The notes: generated from the sequence alone by a model not told the origin. A stretch of 64,000 nt of DNA from Talpa occidentalis (GCF_014898055.3 NW_026555331.1:107381194-107445193); one strand, 5' to 3'; counted from the first letter of the stretch, positions 34,280 through 46,950 are shown. Translations and numbers: made by a program.

Positions 34280-36310
34280 AATGATCTTATAAAGTGAATC
34301 TGTTTGTCTTTATGAAAAGTGCTTTACACATTTTGCTGCCCAGGAATCTGTCATGGCAGAGGCTCATAGTTGGTCTTTTCTGATGCCTGTTTGGACACTC
34401 AGCAATTGAAGTAGTGAAATGAGTGTTAGTGAGGAAGTCCATGTTACTGTGCCAATGGATAACCTCCATCTCTGTCACCTTTTCAACTTTGTACATTGGA
34501 CCATTGAACAAATATTGGGATAATTGGAGAAAGAAGATGACTGATATCCACCACACAGATCACATTGTGCCCCAGATTATTAAGATTCTCTTCTGCTCCG
34601 TGGTAGAAATTTGTTATCTGTTACAATTATCCACAAACAGTTTTCCTAGAAATGACCTACTATTTCTGGGTCAGAGCTCACCACTATTTTTCTAATTTTT
34701 ACCTACTGACTAACTCTTTGGACTTGTGAATCTATGTAGATTCATATCTAAGTGGACATCTCTCCTTGCTTATAAAGGGGGCAACTAGAGATTTGGTCCA
34801 CAATTTGGCTTACTGGGAGGAATTTTCTCTTTCCTGTCCTTTAGGGCTATGCTTAAATAGGTCGTAGTATAACCAACTTTCATTTTTGGCTGTTGCTGGG
34901 GAATTGGAAAACAAACAAACAAACAGTAAAAGAGTCCATGTTCTCTCTTATTCCTTTAGCTAGTAATAGAGAATATTCCAGGATATCATAAGTTTGGGTT
35001 AGAAAAGAGATAGCATAGCTATCTCTATCTCCCAGCTAATACCCTGGGAGTCTGAGTCACCTGTGTTTTCACTGTCCCTTGCAGATTTGGTCAGGTTGAG
35101 TCTTGACAAATGCGTTATCTGTTTGACATTGGTTTGCTGTGTGTCTTGCAGTTTTCTGATTTGGGTAATTCAACAACACTCTGTTCATGAAAGGTAACTA
35201 CTTGAAATTCCATGGTTAGGAATTCAGTTTCTACCAGATTTGGTAGCAAGTCTGGATGTGGCTTTCTAATGAGGAATTGTTGCTATGGCCATACTCCAAA
35301 TTCTTTTTTTTTTTTTTAAAGATTTATTTATTTATTTATGCAAGCACTGGGGTACAGTCAGAAGCACAGGAGGGTGAGAGAATTCACCAGAGCCAGAGCA
35401 GAGAGCAGAACAGGCAGACTGACAAAGTACACTGCTGAGGGGAGCAGCGGGCGGCTGGAGAGGTCTGCACGCCATGTGGGACCCTCGCCTGGCGAATGGG
35501 GATTGAACCGGCACTGCAGAGGCTGCGGGCAGCTTTGCAACCCAGCGCTCAACCGCTGTGCCACCGGGGAGGCCCCATACTCCAAATTCTAAGGGGGCTT
35601 CTTCTACTAGAATTTACTATGAACTTCACTGAATACCCCTTTATGCCATAGATACTTCTAGTCAGCTGGATATTATTTGGTCATCAGTTCAAGTGGCTAA
35701 GCAATTTGAATGGCAGCCAGAATTTGGGTCGGAATAGTGTATCTACATTGTTTCTAGAAGTTCATCAAAACATATATTTTTGTGAAAAATGGGTCATTTT
35801 TCTCATATTTTAGAAGAGACTGCTATGCTCTCAGACTGTTGGATCCTTGGAAGCTTCAGTGATGTGACAGGACCCCGACATTTTATAGGGGTTTTCTCCT
35901 GTGCTTGGGCATGCATACCTCTGCGTAAGATGTCTTGGAGCTCTTGCAGTTCCCTATACTCCCTATCCAACTAGTTTGATGTCAATGATGGACTGGACCA
36001 GTGTGATATTTTGCAAGATATCAGGCAATCAAGGTCCCTCTGGGCAGACTTATGACAGGGTAAGAGAGTGAACAGAGCCTGTATGAAGTATATAGTTGTC
36101 CCTTATGCTTGAAGACAACATATTTATACTTATTATTATTTTTTTTTGTTGATCTCTTCCCTAGCTTATTGAAGTAATGATTAAGCATGACTATCTGGTT
36201 TCTTCCAACCTGAGATTCTATTATTTCCATTGAAGTCAGGAAGTCCAATATCAGTGTCCACCTCTATTTCCCATAAATGTCACCATCTCAAGGCATTTCA
36301 AGAATATTGA
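34280..36310 (-). mobile_element. Decayed ERVL-like retroviral pol region, minus strand, with SINE 13 inside
   Basis: Read on the minus strand, the segment near 34490-34300 contains 'gtgacagagatggaggttatccattgg…agtaacatggacttcctcac', a phrase I associate with ERVL integrase. Upstream sequence in the same orientation to about 36310 is consistent with older pol sequence. Frames are broken by many stops and by the SINE at 35305-35574, so nothing functional is encoded. The region is described from phrase resemblance only. LTRs were not found at its ends. Confidence 0.5.
35289..35590 (-). mobile_element. SINE copy 13, minus strand, 16-bp TSD
   Basis: The body is 35305-35574, with CCATACTCCAAATTCT at 35289-35304 and 35575-35590, a perfect duplication. 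Subfamily A. It interrupts the older ERVL-like sequence. Confidence 0.93.
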
Positions 36311-37539
36311 TTCTTGTTTTGCCAATATATTTCTAAATAGCTTGATAAAGCATTGTTCAGGTGCATTATCTTAGGGGAATGGTCAGGGGAGGATGGCAAT
36401 TTGAATATTCATGATGGTAGCACAGGCCATGAGTGACCAGTATCTTAATCATGGCAAGGAATTGTGCCTTCATGAAATACATGAACAACACATTCTCAGA
36501 ATCCCATTTGTGGAGTCTTATTTTCTGGAACTACTCTACAGTAATCTATGTTTTGGGAAGAAATCGAAGGTATACTTAAATGTGGTAAAACGAAAGAGTT
36601 AAATAAAGAAGGCCATCCTCACCTTTAAACCTGAGTGGACAAGAGGAGAAACCATTTCCAGAACCTAAAAAGTGCTACATCTAAGGGAAGGATGGCGGCA
36701 GAAGCTGTGGCCTTAAGTAGAGACAAGACATGGCAGCCTCTTCCAGAACATATTCTGGCAGGGAAGCATAAGGTGGCTCACTCTTTTCCCACATTTTAAT
36801 CCAGGTCCTTTGGTTAAACCCAACTGGAAGCAGGAGACCAAGCAGAGCTCCTTGAGGTGAGCTTACAGGACAGGGCAGAGAGAAGAGTGGAGGGTGGGGG
36901 TAGAGGGGCACATGGAGAAGACCCAGCACTTATGTGCGCTGTAATCCCTGGGAAGTCATGGCAATTTTCTTGAGGAGAAACATAAAATTACTCTGTTTTC
37001 AGTTAATGGTGGTGTATGAATTGAAGTTTGGGTAATTCAGAGAAGGGAAATCTACCTGGAGACCAATAATCTGAATATTCATGACATTTAGGTATCACAG
37101 TGGGAACAGAGAGGTGGAGGAAGGGACTTAGAAGAAAACATTCCGTGTGTGCTTGTCTTTTATGCCAATAAAGTGATAGAGAGTTGCTGATTGAAGACGG
37201 GAGTTTCTATCCAATGCTGTATTAGTGAGCCCAGGCAGGGGGCTGTGAGGGCTGCTCACTGTAACATATTGTTGCCTCAGAGTTCTGCTTTTGAAGTTAG
37301 AAAGTCAAGTAAATGTGAAGCACATTTGGTTTATCTTCATTTCTGTGCACATGGAGATTTCTTATTAATATCAAAGAAAGTTGGTTGTGTATGAAAAGAA
37401 GTCATTTACTTTGGGGTTTTTGTTTGTCAAACTCCATTAGGATTTTCTACTTCTTGATCATGAAGAATGGCAGAATTCTTTTTAAAAACTTTAACAACGT
37501 GATGAAATTTGATGCCAGATTTGCTGCCAATGGTAGCAA
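36311..37539. other. About 1.2 kb unassigned
   Basis: No gene recognised. The first few hundred bases could be continued ERVL-like internal sequence but show no phrase I can confirm. Confidence 0.45.
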
Positions 37540-37740
37540 TAATAATAAGTTAATATTAATTGAGTATTGACGGTGATGCAGGCAACTTGCTTTACAATAT
37601 TGACTTATTAATCACTGACAGTAGCTGTGTGAAATGGTATTTTTTTTATTATACTGTTAAAGCTGAGGAAAGAGATTTAGACTAGTCTAAGTTTACATAG
37701 CGAGGGAGAGACAAAGTCGGTTCTTTAAGGCAGCACAGGT
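37540..37740 (-). mobile_element. MIR SINE, minus strand
   Basis: 'gttaatattaattgagtattgacggtgatgcaggcaacttgctttacaatattgac' then 'aaagctgaggaaagagattt…agtttacatagcgaggg' matches the MIR complement in order. Confidence 0.6.
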
Positions 37741-37843
37741 AAAGCTTTAGCAGCCTTGATTTTAACTTTTATTTTCTATTATATATCAGTAGTAAATAAC
37801 GTCTGGATGAATTTATCTTAATGATTGCCTATTATCTTTCAAA

Positions 37844-37881
37844 TTGTGTGTGTGTATGTGTGTGTGTGTGTGTGTGTGTGT
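37844..37881. repeat. (TG)n microsatellite
   Basis: About 18 TG units with one TA interruption. Confidence 0.97.
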
Positions 37882-37937
37882 TCGGTGAATTGGAAACTTT
37901 GGCTATATCCAAAGTACCCATCATATTTGGGTTTTAA

Positions 37938-37942
<5 letters not shown>

Positions 37943-37971
<29 letters not shown>
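37943..37971. repeat. (AT)n microsatellite
   Basis: About 14 AT units. Confidence 0.97.
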
Positions 37972-37976
<5 letters not shown>

Positions 37977-38054
37977 TTTTCTATTGGATGAAAAACTGAT
38001 CAGGCTTTGGTTGAACAATTTGGGTCATTGGTAAGAGTGTACACAATAGTTATA

Positions 38055-38160
38055 GATAATATTTGCCAAGGCCATACTGTGAGTCAGGCACTATTTTAAA
38101 TGCTTAAAAGATTATCTCATTTTATTCTCATAACAGCTGCAGGAGAGAAATGCTAACAGG
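38055..38160 (-). mobile_element. MIR SINE fragment, minus strand
   Basis: 'atactgtgagtcaggcactattttaaatgcttaaaagattatctcattttattctcataacagc' is the complement of the MIR 3' part. Confidence 0.7.
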
Positions 38161-40439
38161 GTCATCTGACATTTAGCAATAATTAACAACATGGGAAAAT
38201 TGCCTTTAGATCGAAAGCATGTCTTTAATGCTTATTTTAACATTTCCATATAAAATGACCCTTAAAAGCAGAATTTTGACAGAATGGTCAATTACCCATC
38301 CATATTTTGGTTTTCATTCATTCATTCAGAAAACACTGCCAGCTAATATTTGTTAAGTACTATTCTGGGTGATGGGTCTGTTCTCACACACATGGATGAT
38401 GTTACCCCTGCTTTTGATGTGCCTATTTTTCAGCCAGGTGTGACTGAGGCCCAGCTTCATGCCACCAACACTCCCAGCCCTGCTGAAAAGTGGGAAATGA
38501 ACCAGGATAAAACTAACTTTGACTGAGAAGAAGAAAAGTTTCTACATTTAAGATGGAATTATTAATTCGATTTTGTTTGATATAATGGTGCTCTGATTAT
38601 GCTGCATTGTCCTAGTTAAGTATAGAATTTTACTTTCTCTAATCTCTGAATCTATCAAATTTATGCCTTCCTGCCCTCCTTGGAGGTCCAGAAAAATGAA
38701 CCCTATTGAAATGTTTCCTTTAAATGGGACTATTTTTTACTAGAAATATGTTCTCTCTCGTTCAGAAGAAAATATAATTTACCCATGTTTATTCTATTAT
38801 CTAATATGAGAAATATGTGGAATTCCTTTAATAGTCATTAGGGAGCAGTACGTGCTGTTTAGTCACCCTTTGAAGGAGGACAGATAGGTAGCACTATGAA
38901 ATTTTTCTGAAATTTTCTCCCTTTGTGAAGAGAGAGAAAGGAATTATTTCTACTGTATCAGTGAAAAATCTCTCATACATTCATTTAGTAATCTCCCATG
39001 TCAGAGTGTGTGGTATTCATATTGATCATAAAATATCAGTCCCCAACTAGGAACACTTGCTAGATCTGCAGTGGACACTATCAACCATTTGTGCAAGCCT
39101 GGCCTTGCATACAGCACCAAACTTATTCAAGGAGAAGAAATCACATTTCATCAGAGAACAGGTTTTCCACCCGATTTGTGCCCAGAACATGTAAAAAACA
39201 TAGCAGATTGCATGCTGCATTGACTAAGGAACATACATATGCATTTAAATCACTTACGTTTTACTTTTTTATGATACATTGGTGAATTGTATTCCTTTTA
39301 CATTTGTAATTAGAAGGCAGAACAGATGTGATGGCTTCATTTAAAGTGATATGTCCATTAAAATAACCTATCCTACCAAGTAACTGTTTCCTTTCATGGG
39401 GGAATCTGTCCATTGTATGCTGTTTTTGAGCGAGTCAAGTAGATAATGAAAAAAAACATGTGTGTCTTCAGGAAAAGTTGATTGATTATGTTAGTCAGAA
39501 ATTTTTGTGATGGGATTCAGCTGTTCTTATATATTGCTGCTCATGTGTTTTTCTTGTTTTCTTCTCATTTTTATTTGGAGATGGAACATCATCAAAGAAA
39601 CATTCTTTCCTTCAACATCATTTTTTGTTTTCAATTTGAGATGAATAATTCAACCTATCTGTATCTCAAAAGAAACCAAGACTTTTTCATTTTAATAAGC
39701 ATAGTATAATAAAACTGAATATTCAACTATTACTTGGTGGTCAAATGCAGTTGATATTAGCACTGTCTCCTTGTTTGAATCTACATCCAATGTAGATTTT
39801 TATTTTGATCAATAACAGCTTTCTGAAGATCTACCTTATGTTTGATCTGACAGCCACCTTAGTGCCCGGAAGACAATTCTTTAATACATGTACCCGACTG
39901 ACCCAATTGCCCACTCCAGTCCCAATGCAAGTAGCATCTCTGCATTCTTGTCACCATCTTTTTATTGCAACATCAATGCATTTATAATAAAAACCTAATT
40001 GAAATTTGCCTTTGTAGAACAGATGGATATTAATTTCTTGTACTGCTATAATGGAACACCTCTGTCTTCGAGTCACCAAGACTTGAACATCCTCAAGTTC
40101 AAAGTTGACTCACTTTTTGAAGGGAAATTTAGTATCAGGAACACTACATGGTCTGCACACAGCTTGAAAATATGGTTTTATTCAAATTCATTTAGGTTAC
40201 ATTATTGCCAAAAACAATTTTTTTTTGATACAAAAATATTTCAGAAGGGCTTATATGGGCAGAAAATGTTGGGATTACATTATAATGAGGTGGATACTCA
40301 ACCCAATATTTTATGCTTTTAGTCTAAAAAGAGGCTGCAGGGATTCCAGCTATATTCTCAGAGGTAAGGTGGGGAGGAAATCCTTTCAAACTATCAGATT
40401 TCTGAGATGGTCAACATAGTTACAGAATTAAACACTAGC
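38161..40439. other. About 2.3 kb AT-rich, no recognised gene
   Basis: The phrase 'catttattcattcattcagaaaacactgcc…tactattctgggtgatgg' near 38310-38375 may be an old repeat. A 107-codon frame at 39999-40322 does not start with ATG and has no family resemblance. Confidence 0.5.
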
Positions 40440-40940
40440 AGGTGTGTTTGGAGCCTTGCTTCTCTTGGCTTGATGGTTTTGTAGGGGAGGAGTTTTCCTT
40501 AACTTTCTTGAGGTCTCTAGTTCATCTGAAAATTAAATTAGCGAACACAGATTAACTGGAGAAAAGCACAGTTTATCTAAAAGCACACACATTTGCATTC
40601 ACTAGGAAACAAAGCCCAAAGAAACAGACCTGAGAATATTTATGCTAAGTTTGATGAAGAGTAGGCCGTGGTGTAGAAATAGGATAGGTTAGGGAGTACA
40701 AAGTCTTTGTAATAAACTGGGGGAAACTTAGCAAGACCTTTTAAGATTCTTCTGGGTCCCTTTTTCTTCAAAAGTAAGGAGGCTCCTTTCTTCCATTTAG
40801 TAGGAGGGCATCTCTCACGTGAGGGTTTCCCGACCTCTTTCGGGGGAGCAGGGTTGGGGGACTGTCAGAGCATCCTCCGTGCTTCTACTCAAACCCCTTC
40901 AGCTCCAAATATTCAGTAGGCCAATGTGCCATATTTGGGG
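40440..40940. other. Possible old LTR, unassigned
   Basis: The order 'ctctagttcatctgaaaattaaattagcgaacacagattaactggagaaaagcacagtttat' resembles a known ERV-type repeat that I cannot name. A short G-rich patch is at 40840-40860. Confidence 0.35.
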
Positions 40941-41694
40941 GTGGTACGTGAGGAACCCTATTGTTTGCACTTACTGAACTATAGAAGAATATCTAGCTTT
41001 CTGTTTTGACTGTAGAGGCTTGTCTCCATTTCATGTTTCCCTGAGTTACTGGTCATGCCTCTGATTATCTGTTTCTATAATAAACTTATTGAATGTACAC
41101 TACATGTTGGTAGTAGCTCTCAAATCTTATTTGGAAGAAGATATACAGACACATTCTGGCCAATGACTGTGGCTTGAGTTCACCAAACAAAACGTTTGAT
41201 TTTTCCAAGATACTGAGTTTTCATTTGAAAAAGAAAAATAATGATAAATTTTCTTTACCTGCATTATGAGTTCCGTGATTCCTATTGTTTTATCAGGTTT
41301 GGGATCTCTACAGTGATTTCACAGAGCAGGAAGATTTCACTTACAATGCAAGTCAACTGCATATATTTACAATATGCATTCATTGGGGAGAATCTACATT
41401 ACAATAATATGAGCATACAATTCAATTGGCAGCAAAAAGGGGAATTTAATGAACCTCTTGGCAAAGTTCAGGAGACTGGCAACACAGAGTGGGCGGCTCC
41501 ACAGGGAGAGCCTCTGGTAGCCCGTAGCCCGGATCTCAGCAAGGAGGGGAAGGCAGGCCCACTTCACAGGGTAAAAGACCTGAGATTAAGACAAAATCTG
41601 GAGATGACTGCAGGTGTGGAACCATACACACCTCAAATTGCCTCAAATTAGATGCCTATGTTTATGCCACTTTTCAGAAGCATATTATCAGGAC

Positions 41695-41935
41695 CACTTT
41701 TAAATTTTTTGTGATTGTTGTTTAAATATATAATTTAATGGCACAAAGTATTTGTACTGTGTTGTGCAACCATCACCACCATCCCTTTCCAGAACTTTTT
41801 CATCACCCCAAAAGAAACTCTCTACCCATTAAACAGTTCTTCCTACTTTCTCCTCCCACTAGCCCCTGAGACCGCCATTCCACTTGCTATCTCTAAGAAT
41901 TTGTCTTTTTTAGGTGTCCTAGGTAAGTGAAAAGT
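41695..41935 (-). mobile_element. Old LINE-1 3' fragment, minus strand
   Basis: 'gtgcaaccatcaccaccatccctttccagaactttttcatcaccccaaaagaaactc' and 'ctcccactagcccctgagaccgccattccacttgctatctctaag' match the complement of L1M 3' sequence. Confidence 0.75.
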
Positions 41936-42059
41936 CGTAGTGGGGATCTTTCAGGCAAAGTATCTTAAACAAAAGGTCTTGATCCTACATCAAACAATTA
42001 GTAAAATAATTCAAATTTATATGTTTTTTCTTTCAATACAGGATTACAGTATTTTTATA

Positions 42060-42610
42060 TAAGCTCTTCAAGGTTTTAAGTTTTTCTTTTTTATTTAAAA
42101 AAAAATTTCCCACCACCATCCTTTATATCCCTTTGACCCTTTTCCTGCCCCTCTCTCTTAATCTCAGAATCCCCACTTGCTTTAAAGTGACCAGTAGTTT
42201 TTACAAGTATTTTGCTTCGTTGTGTTGTCCACTTCATAAATGTTCAATATTCCTCTTGTCACTCTTATTTACTTTACTGCACATAGTTTCCTTGAGCTCC
42301 TTCCATTTTGCTGTAAATAGCAACATTTTCTCTTTCCTTCTGTCTGAATAATATTCCATAATGTGGACATGCCTTAACTTCTTGATCCAGTTCTCGACCA
42401 GTGGGCACTTAAGTTGGTTTGCATGTCCTAGCTACTATAAATAATGCTGCTATGAACTTTGTAGTGCATATAATTTTTTGAGTTGATGGTTTCTTCCAGA
42501 GTGGGATTGTTGGGTTACTTAGCACTCCCAATTTTAATTTTTAAAGAGAAATCCAGATCACTTTCCAAAATGGATGCCCAAGTTTACATTCCTGCCACAT
42601 GTTAATTTTG
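42060..42610 (-). mobile_element. Old LINE-1 ORF2-end fragment, minus strand
   Basis: 'ctgaataatattccataatgtggacatgccttaacttcttgatcc', 'ctactataaataatgctgctatgaac' and 'aaaatggatgcccaagtttacattcctgccac' are the complement of the C-terminal ORF2 and start of the 3' UTR. Frames are broken. Confidence 0.8.
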
Positions 42611-44383
42611 ATTTAGGTGGGGCTTCTCTGCACAGCCACATTTTTACCTGTCCTTGTCTTTTGCGTGTATGCTGATGGCGGTACCACTTTTCCACCAGCC
42701 AGAATCAAAAAGAGTAATACATATTATCCCTATAAATGTGTATTTTGTAAATTCTTTAAGGTTTATCAAAATGCCAATTAAGTAGTTGTTGGCAAATGAT
42801 TGATAGATATTAATAGCAAAGATGCTGCAATAAGATGAACTCATTTTATTAAATTGATATTCTATGGCTCGTTAATTATTTTTGCATATCATATGAACAG
42901 ACACTCAGGAAGTATGTTGCAGAGCCTCTGTGGAATGGTTTTCAGTATGACAGAAATCCATCTGCTTGAGGTTATTTAGATATAATCCTATTTGAAACTT
43001 TGACTTTTAAGAATTGCTGCTAAGGCTTTTATTTGTTTACTTAGACCACTTTCATGTTAAAACTTAACATTTTAAAGAAAGTAAAATAGATGTTATCACT
43101 ATGATTTTCAAATAAAAGATTGAACTCTTCTAGATTTTTAAGTGAATTTGAAACTAATTGATATTAAGTCTAAATGCTGTTATTCTATTGCAGCTTAATA
43201 TGCACAGAAGGTTGAGTATTCTGCAAAGTTTACAAATGATAACATACACACTTGTATAAGATATTATTATTCCTGTCAAGTTCAGGGCTTTCAGGAATGA
43301 AAGTGAGAGTATAAGGACAGTTATCTAATCAATGAGGAGACTTTTTTGGGCCCATCTTTTGAATGAGCATCACCTGTGTGTCACACTTGAACTCGTGGTG
43401 ACTCTGCAGGATGGCACAGATTCTGCCCCTCTGCTCACAGCAGAATAGATGGTCGCTGGTCACCAAGTATATCTAAACCTAAGGGCCACAGGGCAGACTT
43501 GTCCAGAGCCAGACAGAGAAAAGAGACCATGCAATATTCCAAAGAGTGTAGCTTCTCAGCTTTGAGTTTATATCAATGTTCTATCATGGATGGAATGAAC
43601 GCATGAAAAGCCAATGTTTAGTAATGTGACTGCCATTGAGTTTCTGGATTTAAATTCTGCCTCTTAGAAGAAAGAGATTATGGATTATTTTGGATCACTT
43701 CTAATACCAATACTCTATGAGACTATATTTTAATTTTTTTCTTTACATTTTATGAAAACACATTTATTTTCCCTAAAGGAAATTTTGAGGCAAGTCATGG
43801 GTAGCAGCCTTTACGTCATTTGATTGATACTTTTATTTTGATTTATTATAGCTAAGAAGAGATTGAGATTTTTATTTCCTCTTCAGATAATGCAAGTGAA
43901 ATGGACTTTATTATCTGAAATGGTGAATCTTTTAATCTTTCTGTTGAAAATTTTAATTATTGAAATGTACACACTGAATATGGATTTCTTTCAAAGTGCT
44001 GGAACAAGTTCTGTGGTTGAGTAGAGAGTTTTTCTAACAAATAGTAACTCTCCTACCTCTCCAAGGAATGTTTCTCTTCTCTTTTGACTCTTGTTCCCTA
44101 AATGCCCCACAGGTCTTTTGCTCAAACTTCGCTTCTATTTTTCTGTTATTTCTTTCAGCAAATTAATCTCCTCTCAGGACCTTAGTGATGACCCAGAATC
44201 TGTACCTTCACCTTTACTTCTAAGACTGTGAATGTCCCAAGCATGCATAAGCAAATTTCCCCCAAAACGTTTACATTATTTCCAAACAAAGGTCGTGTGT
44301 ATATAATGTGTGTGTGCATCTTTAACATATCTACACTTCTGTGTTTCCAACCATGCTTCAATCACAGTCCTCAGCTCTAAAAC
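42611..44383. other. About 1.8 kb AT-rich, no recognised gene or repeat
   Basis: No gene or firm repeat call. Confidence 0.5.
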
Positions 44384-44952
44384 TACAGTAAGTCCTCACT
44401 TAACATCAATGATAGGTTCCTGGAAACTGCAGCTTTCAGGGAAATGACATGTAATAAAACCAATTTTACCATACGCTGATTGACATAAACAAATGTTAAG
44501 TTCCTATGACTTATTTCTGCTCACAAAAACACCAAAAACAAGCACACAAAAACACCAAAACAAATACCAAAAACACCAAATGTCAAGCATTTCTTCTATC
44601 CAACGATCATTTGTATTCATTCATTTTCAAGTCACCTTTTCTAGTGCAGAGACTCGTGTGGCAAACTTCTTGTGGCAGCTCAGGGTACAAGGTGGGCACC
44701 AAGCCTGGCCAGAAGGTGCACACAGACACAAGCAGGCATGCACACACACACAGACACCCATACCGACTGGGACAATTCAGACGCTCCGTACAACCTAAGG
44801 TGCACACATTTGGGGTGTGAGGGGAAAGCAGGGAACTGGAGATAACCCTGAGAGAACAGTGCAAACTCCACATGGCTATCCTGGCCGGGACTTGATTTTT
44901 TTTCCCCTCATCTACATTATAACAAAATGTTGTTTTTCAAGAACCTCCTGTA
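44384..44952. mobile_element. Ancient DNA transposon relic with terminal inverted repeats
   Basis: The left end TACAGTAAGTCCTCACTTAAC (start) and right end ...GAACCTCCTGTA are imperfect inverted repeats. The interior 'ataggttcctggaaactgcagctttcagggaaatgac…ataaaaccaattttacc' and 'ctatcctggccgggacttgattttttttcccctcat…ataacaaaatgttg' follow a repeat found in mammals, but I cannot name it. Overlapping small open frames at 44493-44873 are low complexity. Confidence 0.55.
44522..44580. repeat. AAAACACC-type low-complexity tract
   Basis: Several copies of AAAACACC with variants, inside the transposon relic. Confidence 0.85.
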
Positions 44953-45589
44953 GAGTCATGGTCATCCTTCCTAGAGGTTTTGTCCATTCTCTTCCTGTTT
45001 CTGTACTCATCATCCCCTCCTCCCACACCACGAAATCAGAACCTCCCAGTTACCTCTCATTTCTTCAGTTTTTTTTTTTTTTCAGTCTCTCACCTCCCAT
45101 AGCAAAGCTAGCTGCTGAGTTCCAGTGATTTTGCCTCTTCCGTGTCTGTGTTTTTGGAACCTTTTTCTTGCCCTCTCACTCTACTCTTCTGCATTGCCTT
45201 GCCAGCTGTTCTTCCCCAACTCAATGTACTTCTCAGTCCCAACCCAACACCATGTGGCTCCAGGTGAGTCCTTTGCCAGCACAGCATGATTTTGTTGCAG
45301 TGCAGCCAAGGGAACACAATGTCTCCCCCTGGCCTTCAGCCTGCAATCCAAACTTCTTATCTTGACCTTAACCTATACTTTCCATCTTGTTCTTTTCTCC
45401 ACTCAGTTGAACAGCCGGCTCGTCTCTGCAGTCACGCTCTTGACATGCTCTTCTCACTGTGAGAAACATCCATCTGCTCTACATGTGACAGTTTTTGCTC
45501 CAAAGACCATTACAGAAGCCACCACATAGAGTTTTCTTCAACATGCTCCAACTGAGAGGATGTTTCTTCTCCAAATCTATTTTGTTTTT

Positions 45590-45990
45590 AATCAATAATA
45601 TTAGTTTACTAGAGTTGCCATTACAAAGGATCAAAGACTGGGTGACTTAAAGAGGGATTCTCATAATTCTGGAGAATTTGAAGTCAGAGGTCAAGGTGTT
45701 CCCAGTATTGCTTTCCTCTGGGGTTTCTCTTTGCTTGCAGGTGGCCACCTTATCCTGGTGTCTTCAGAGCGTCCTGTCTCTGCATGGCTGTGTCCTGTCC
45801 CAACTTCCTTTTCTTACAAAGACACCAGCCATATTGGATTAAGGCCCATTCTGATGACCTCATTTAAACTTAATTGTTCTTCAAAGCCTTAACCCCAAAT
45901 AACAGTCACATTCTGAGTGACTGGGAGTTAGAACTTCAACATGAATTTTAGGGATACGCAATCCAGCCCCTGATACCCATCTTTGCAGCA
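45590..45990 (-). mobile_element. MLT1-type (MaLR) LTR, minus strand
   Basis: The complement of MLT1 is clear: 'gactgggtgacttaaag', 'caaggtgttcccagtattgctttcctctgg', 'acaaagacaccagccatattggattaaggcccattctgatgacctcatttaaact' and 'aacagtcacattctgagtgactgggagttagaacttcaacatgaatttt'. It is ancient, without open frame. Confidence 0.85.
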
Positions 45991-46416
45991 TGTCTTACTT
46001 TAGACATTGTGTTCTAGCTCTTCCTTTGTACATAAGTTTCTCACCTTAATGCTAAGTCTGAGAGGACAGTGTCCACATTTTCAACCTGATATATGTAAGT
46101 AATCCCTATAAATACTCAATGTAATACCATGATATAGGATATGTACAACACCTTCTTTAATAGGATAAAAGCATAAATTAGAACTTTCTTTAAGGCAGAT
46201 ATGGCAAGTGAACAATAAGGATTCATTCAGACAAAGAGATTTGGATAGGAATCAATTATTTGACTAATACTTGCAAATATATAACTATTAAGATAAATGA
46301 AGAATTTTAGCCAGGATTTTGCACATTGTTAGCATTAATTATAATGACTAAAGGCTATGTATTCTGCTAATGGGGTAGGAAGAGCTCCCTAAAGGAGGGT
46401 ATTCTGTTAGCAAATT

Positions 46417-46698
46417 AAAAACCCAATAATAGCAAGAGGTTAAGTAGCAGCATTATGAAGCTATTAGCAGCTACTACAGCAAGAGTTCGATCCTGGCAAG
46501 GGAACTAACCCACATGATACAGCAGATGTCTCCTGCCTCACCTGCTGCTCCCCTCAGCAGTGTATTTCAGTCAGTCTGCCTGTTCTGCTCCCCACTCTGT
46601 CTCTGGTGAATCCTCTCACCCCTAGCACCTCTGGCCTACACGCCATTCTTGTATGCATAAATAAATAATCTTAAAGAAAAAATAAAAACCCAATAATA
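46417..46698 (+). mobile_element. SINE copy 14, plus strand, 15-bp TSD, 5'-truncated
   Basis: The body is about 46432-46683, with AAAAACCCAATAATA at 46417-46431 and 46684-46698. The first bases of the head (GCCTCCCTGGTGGC) are missing: it begins inside the A box at AGCAAGAGGTTAAG. The 3' end is subfamily B. This is the only SINE in the last 28 kb. Confidence 0.92.
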
Positions 46699-46894
46699 AT
46701 AGGAATTAACATTTCCTGCACCCCTGCTATGTAAAAGGCACTGTTTTGAACACTTTAAAAAGTGTTAGCTCAGTTATTAATAAGAGCAACTCTATGCGGT
46801 GGAAACTTATTTTCCCAATGTTGGACATGTCAAAACTGAGGTGTATAGAACTGAAGTAGTGTGCCCAAGATCCCAGCAATGCCAGTAAGTGGCA
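46699..46894 (-). mobile_element. MIR SINE, minus strand
   Basis: 'aattaacatttcctgcacccctgctatgtaaaaggcactgttttgaacactttaaaa' and 'gtgtgcccaagatcccagcaatgccagtaagtggcagag' match the complement of MIR in order. SINE copy 14 inserted at its edge. Confidence 0.8.
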
Positions 46895-46909
46895 GAGACA
46901 GACAGAGAA

Positions 46910-46948
<39 letters not shown>
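46895..46948. repeat. (GA)n microsatellite
   Basis: About 20 GA units with interruptions, adjoining the MIR. Confidence 0.95.

Positions 46949-46950
<2 letters not shown>

Noticed and set aside
41931..41941. Splice donor AGGTAAGTGA after the LINE-1 fragment
   Set aside because: No matching acceptor or exon-like sequence before it; a chance match inside old repeat sequence.
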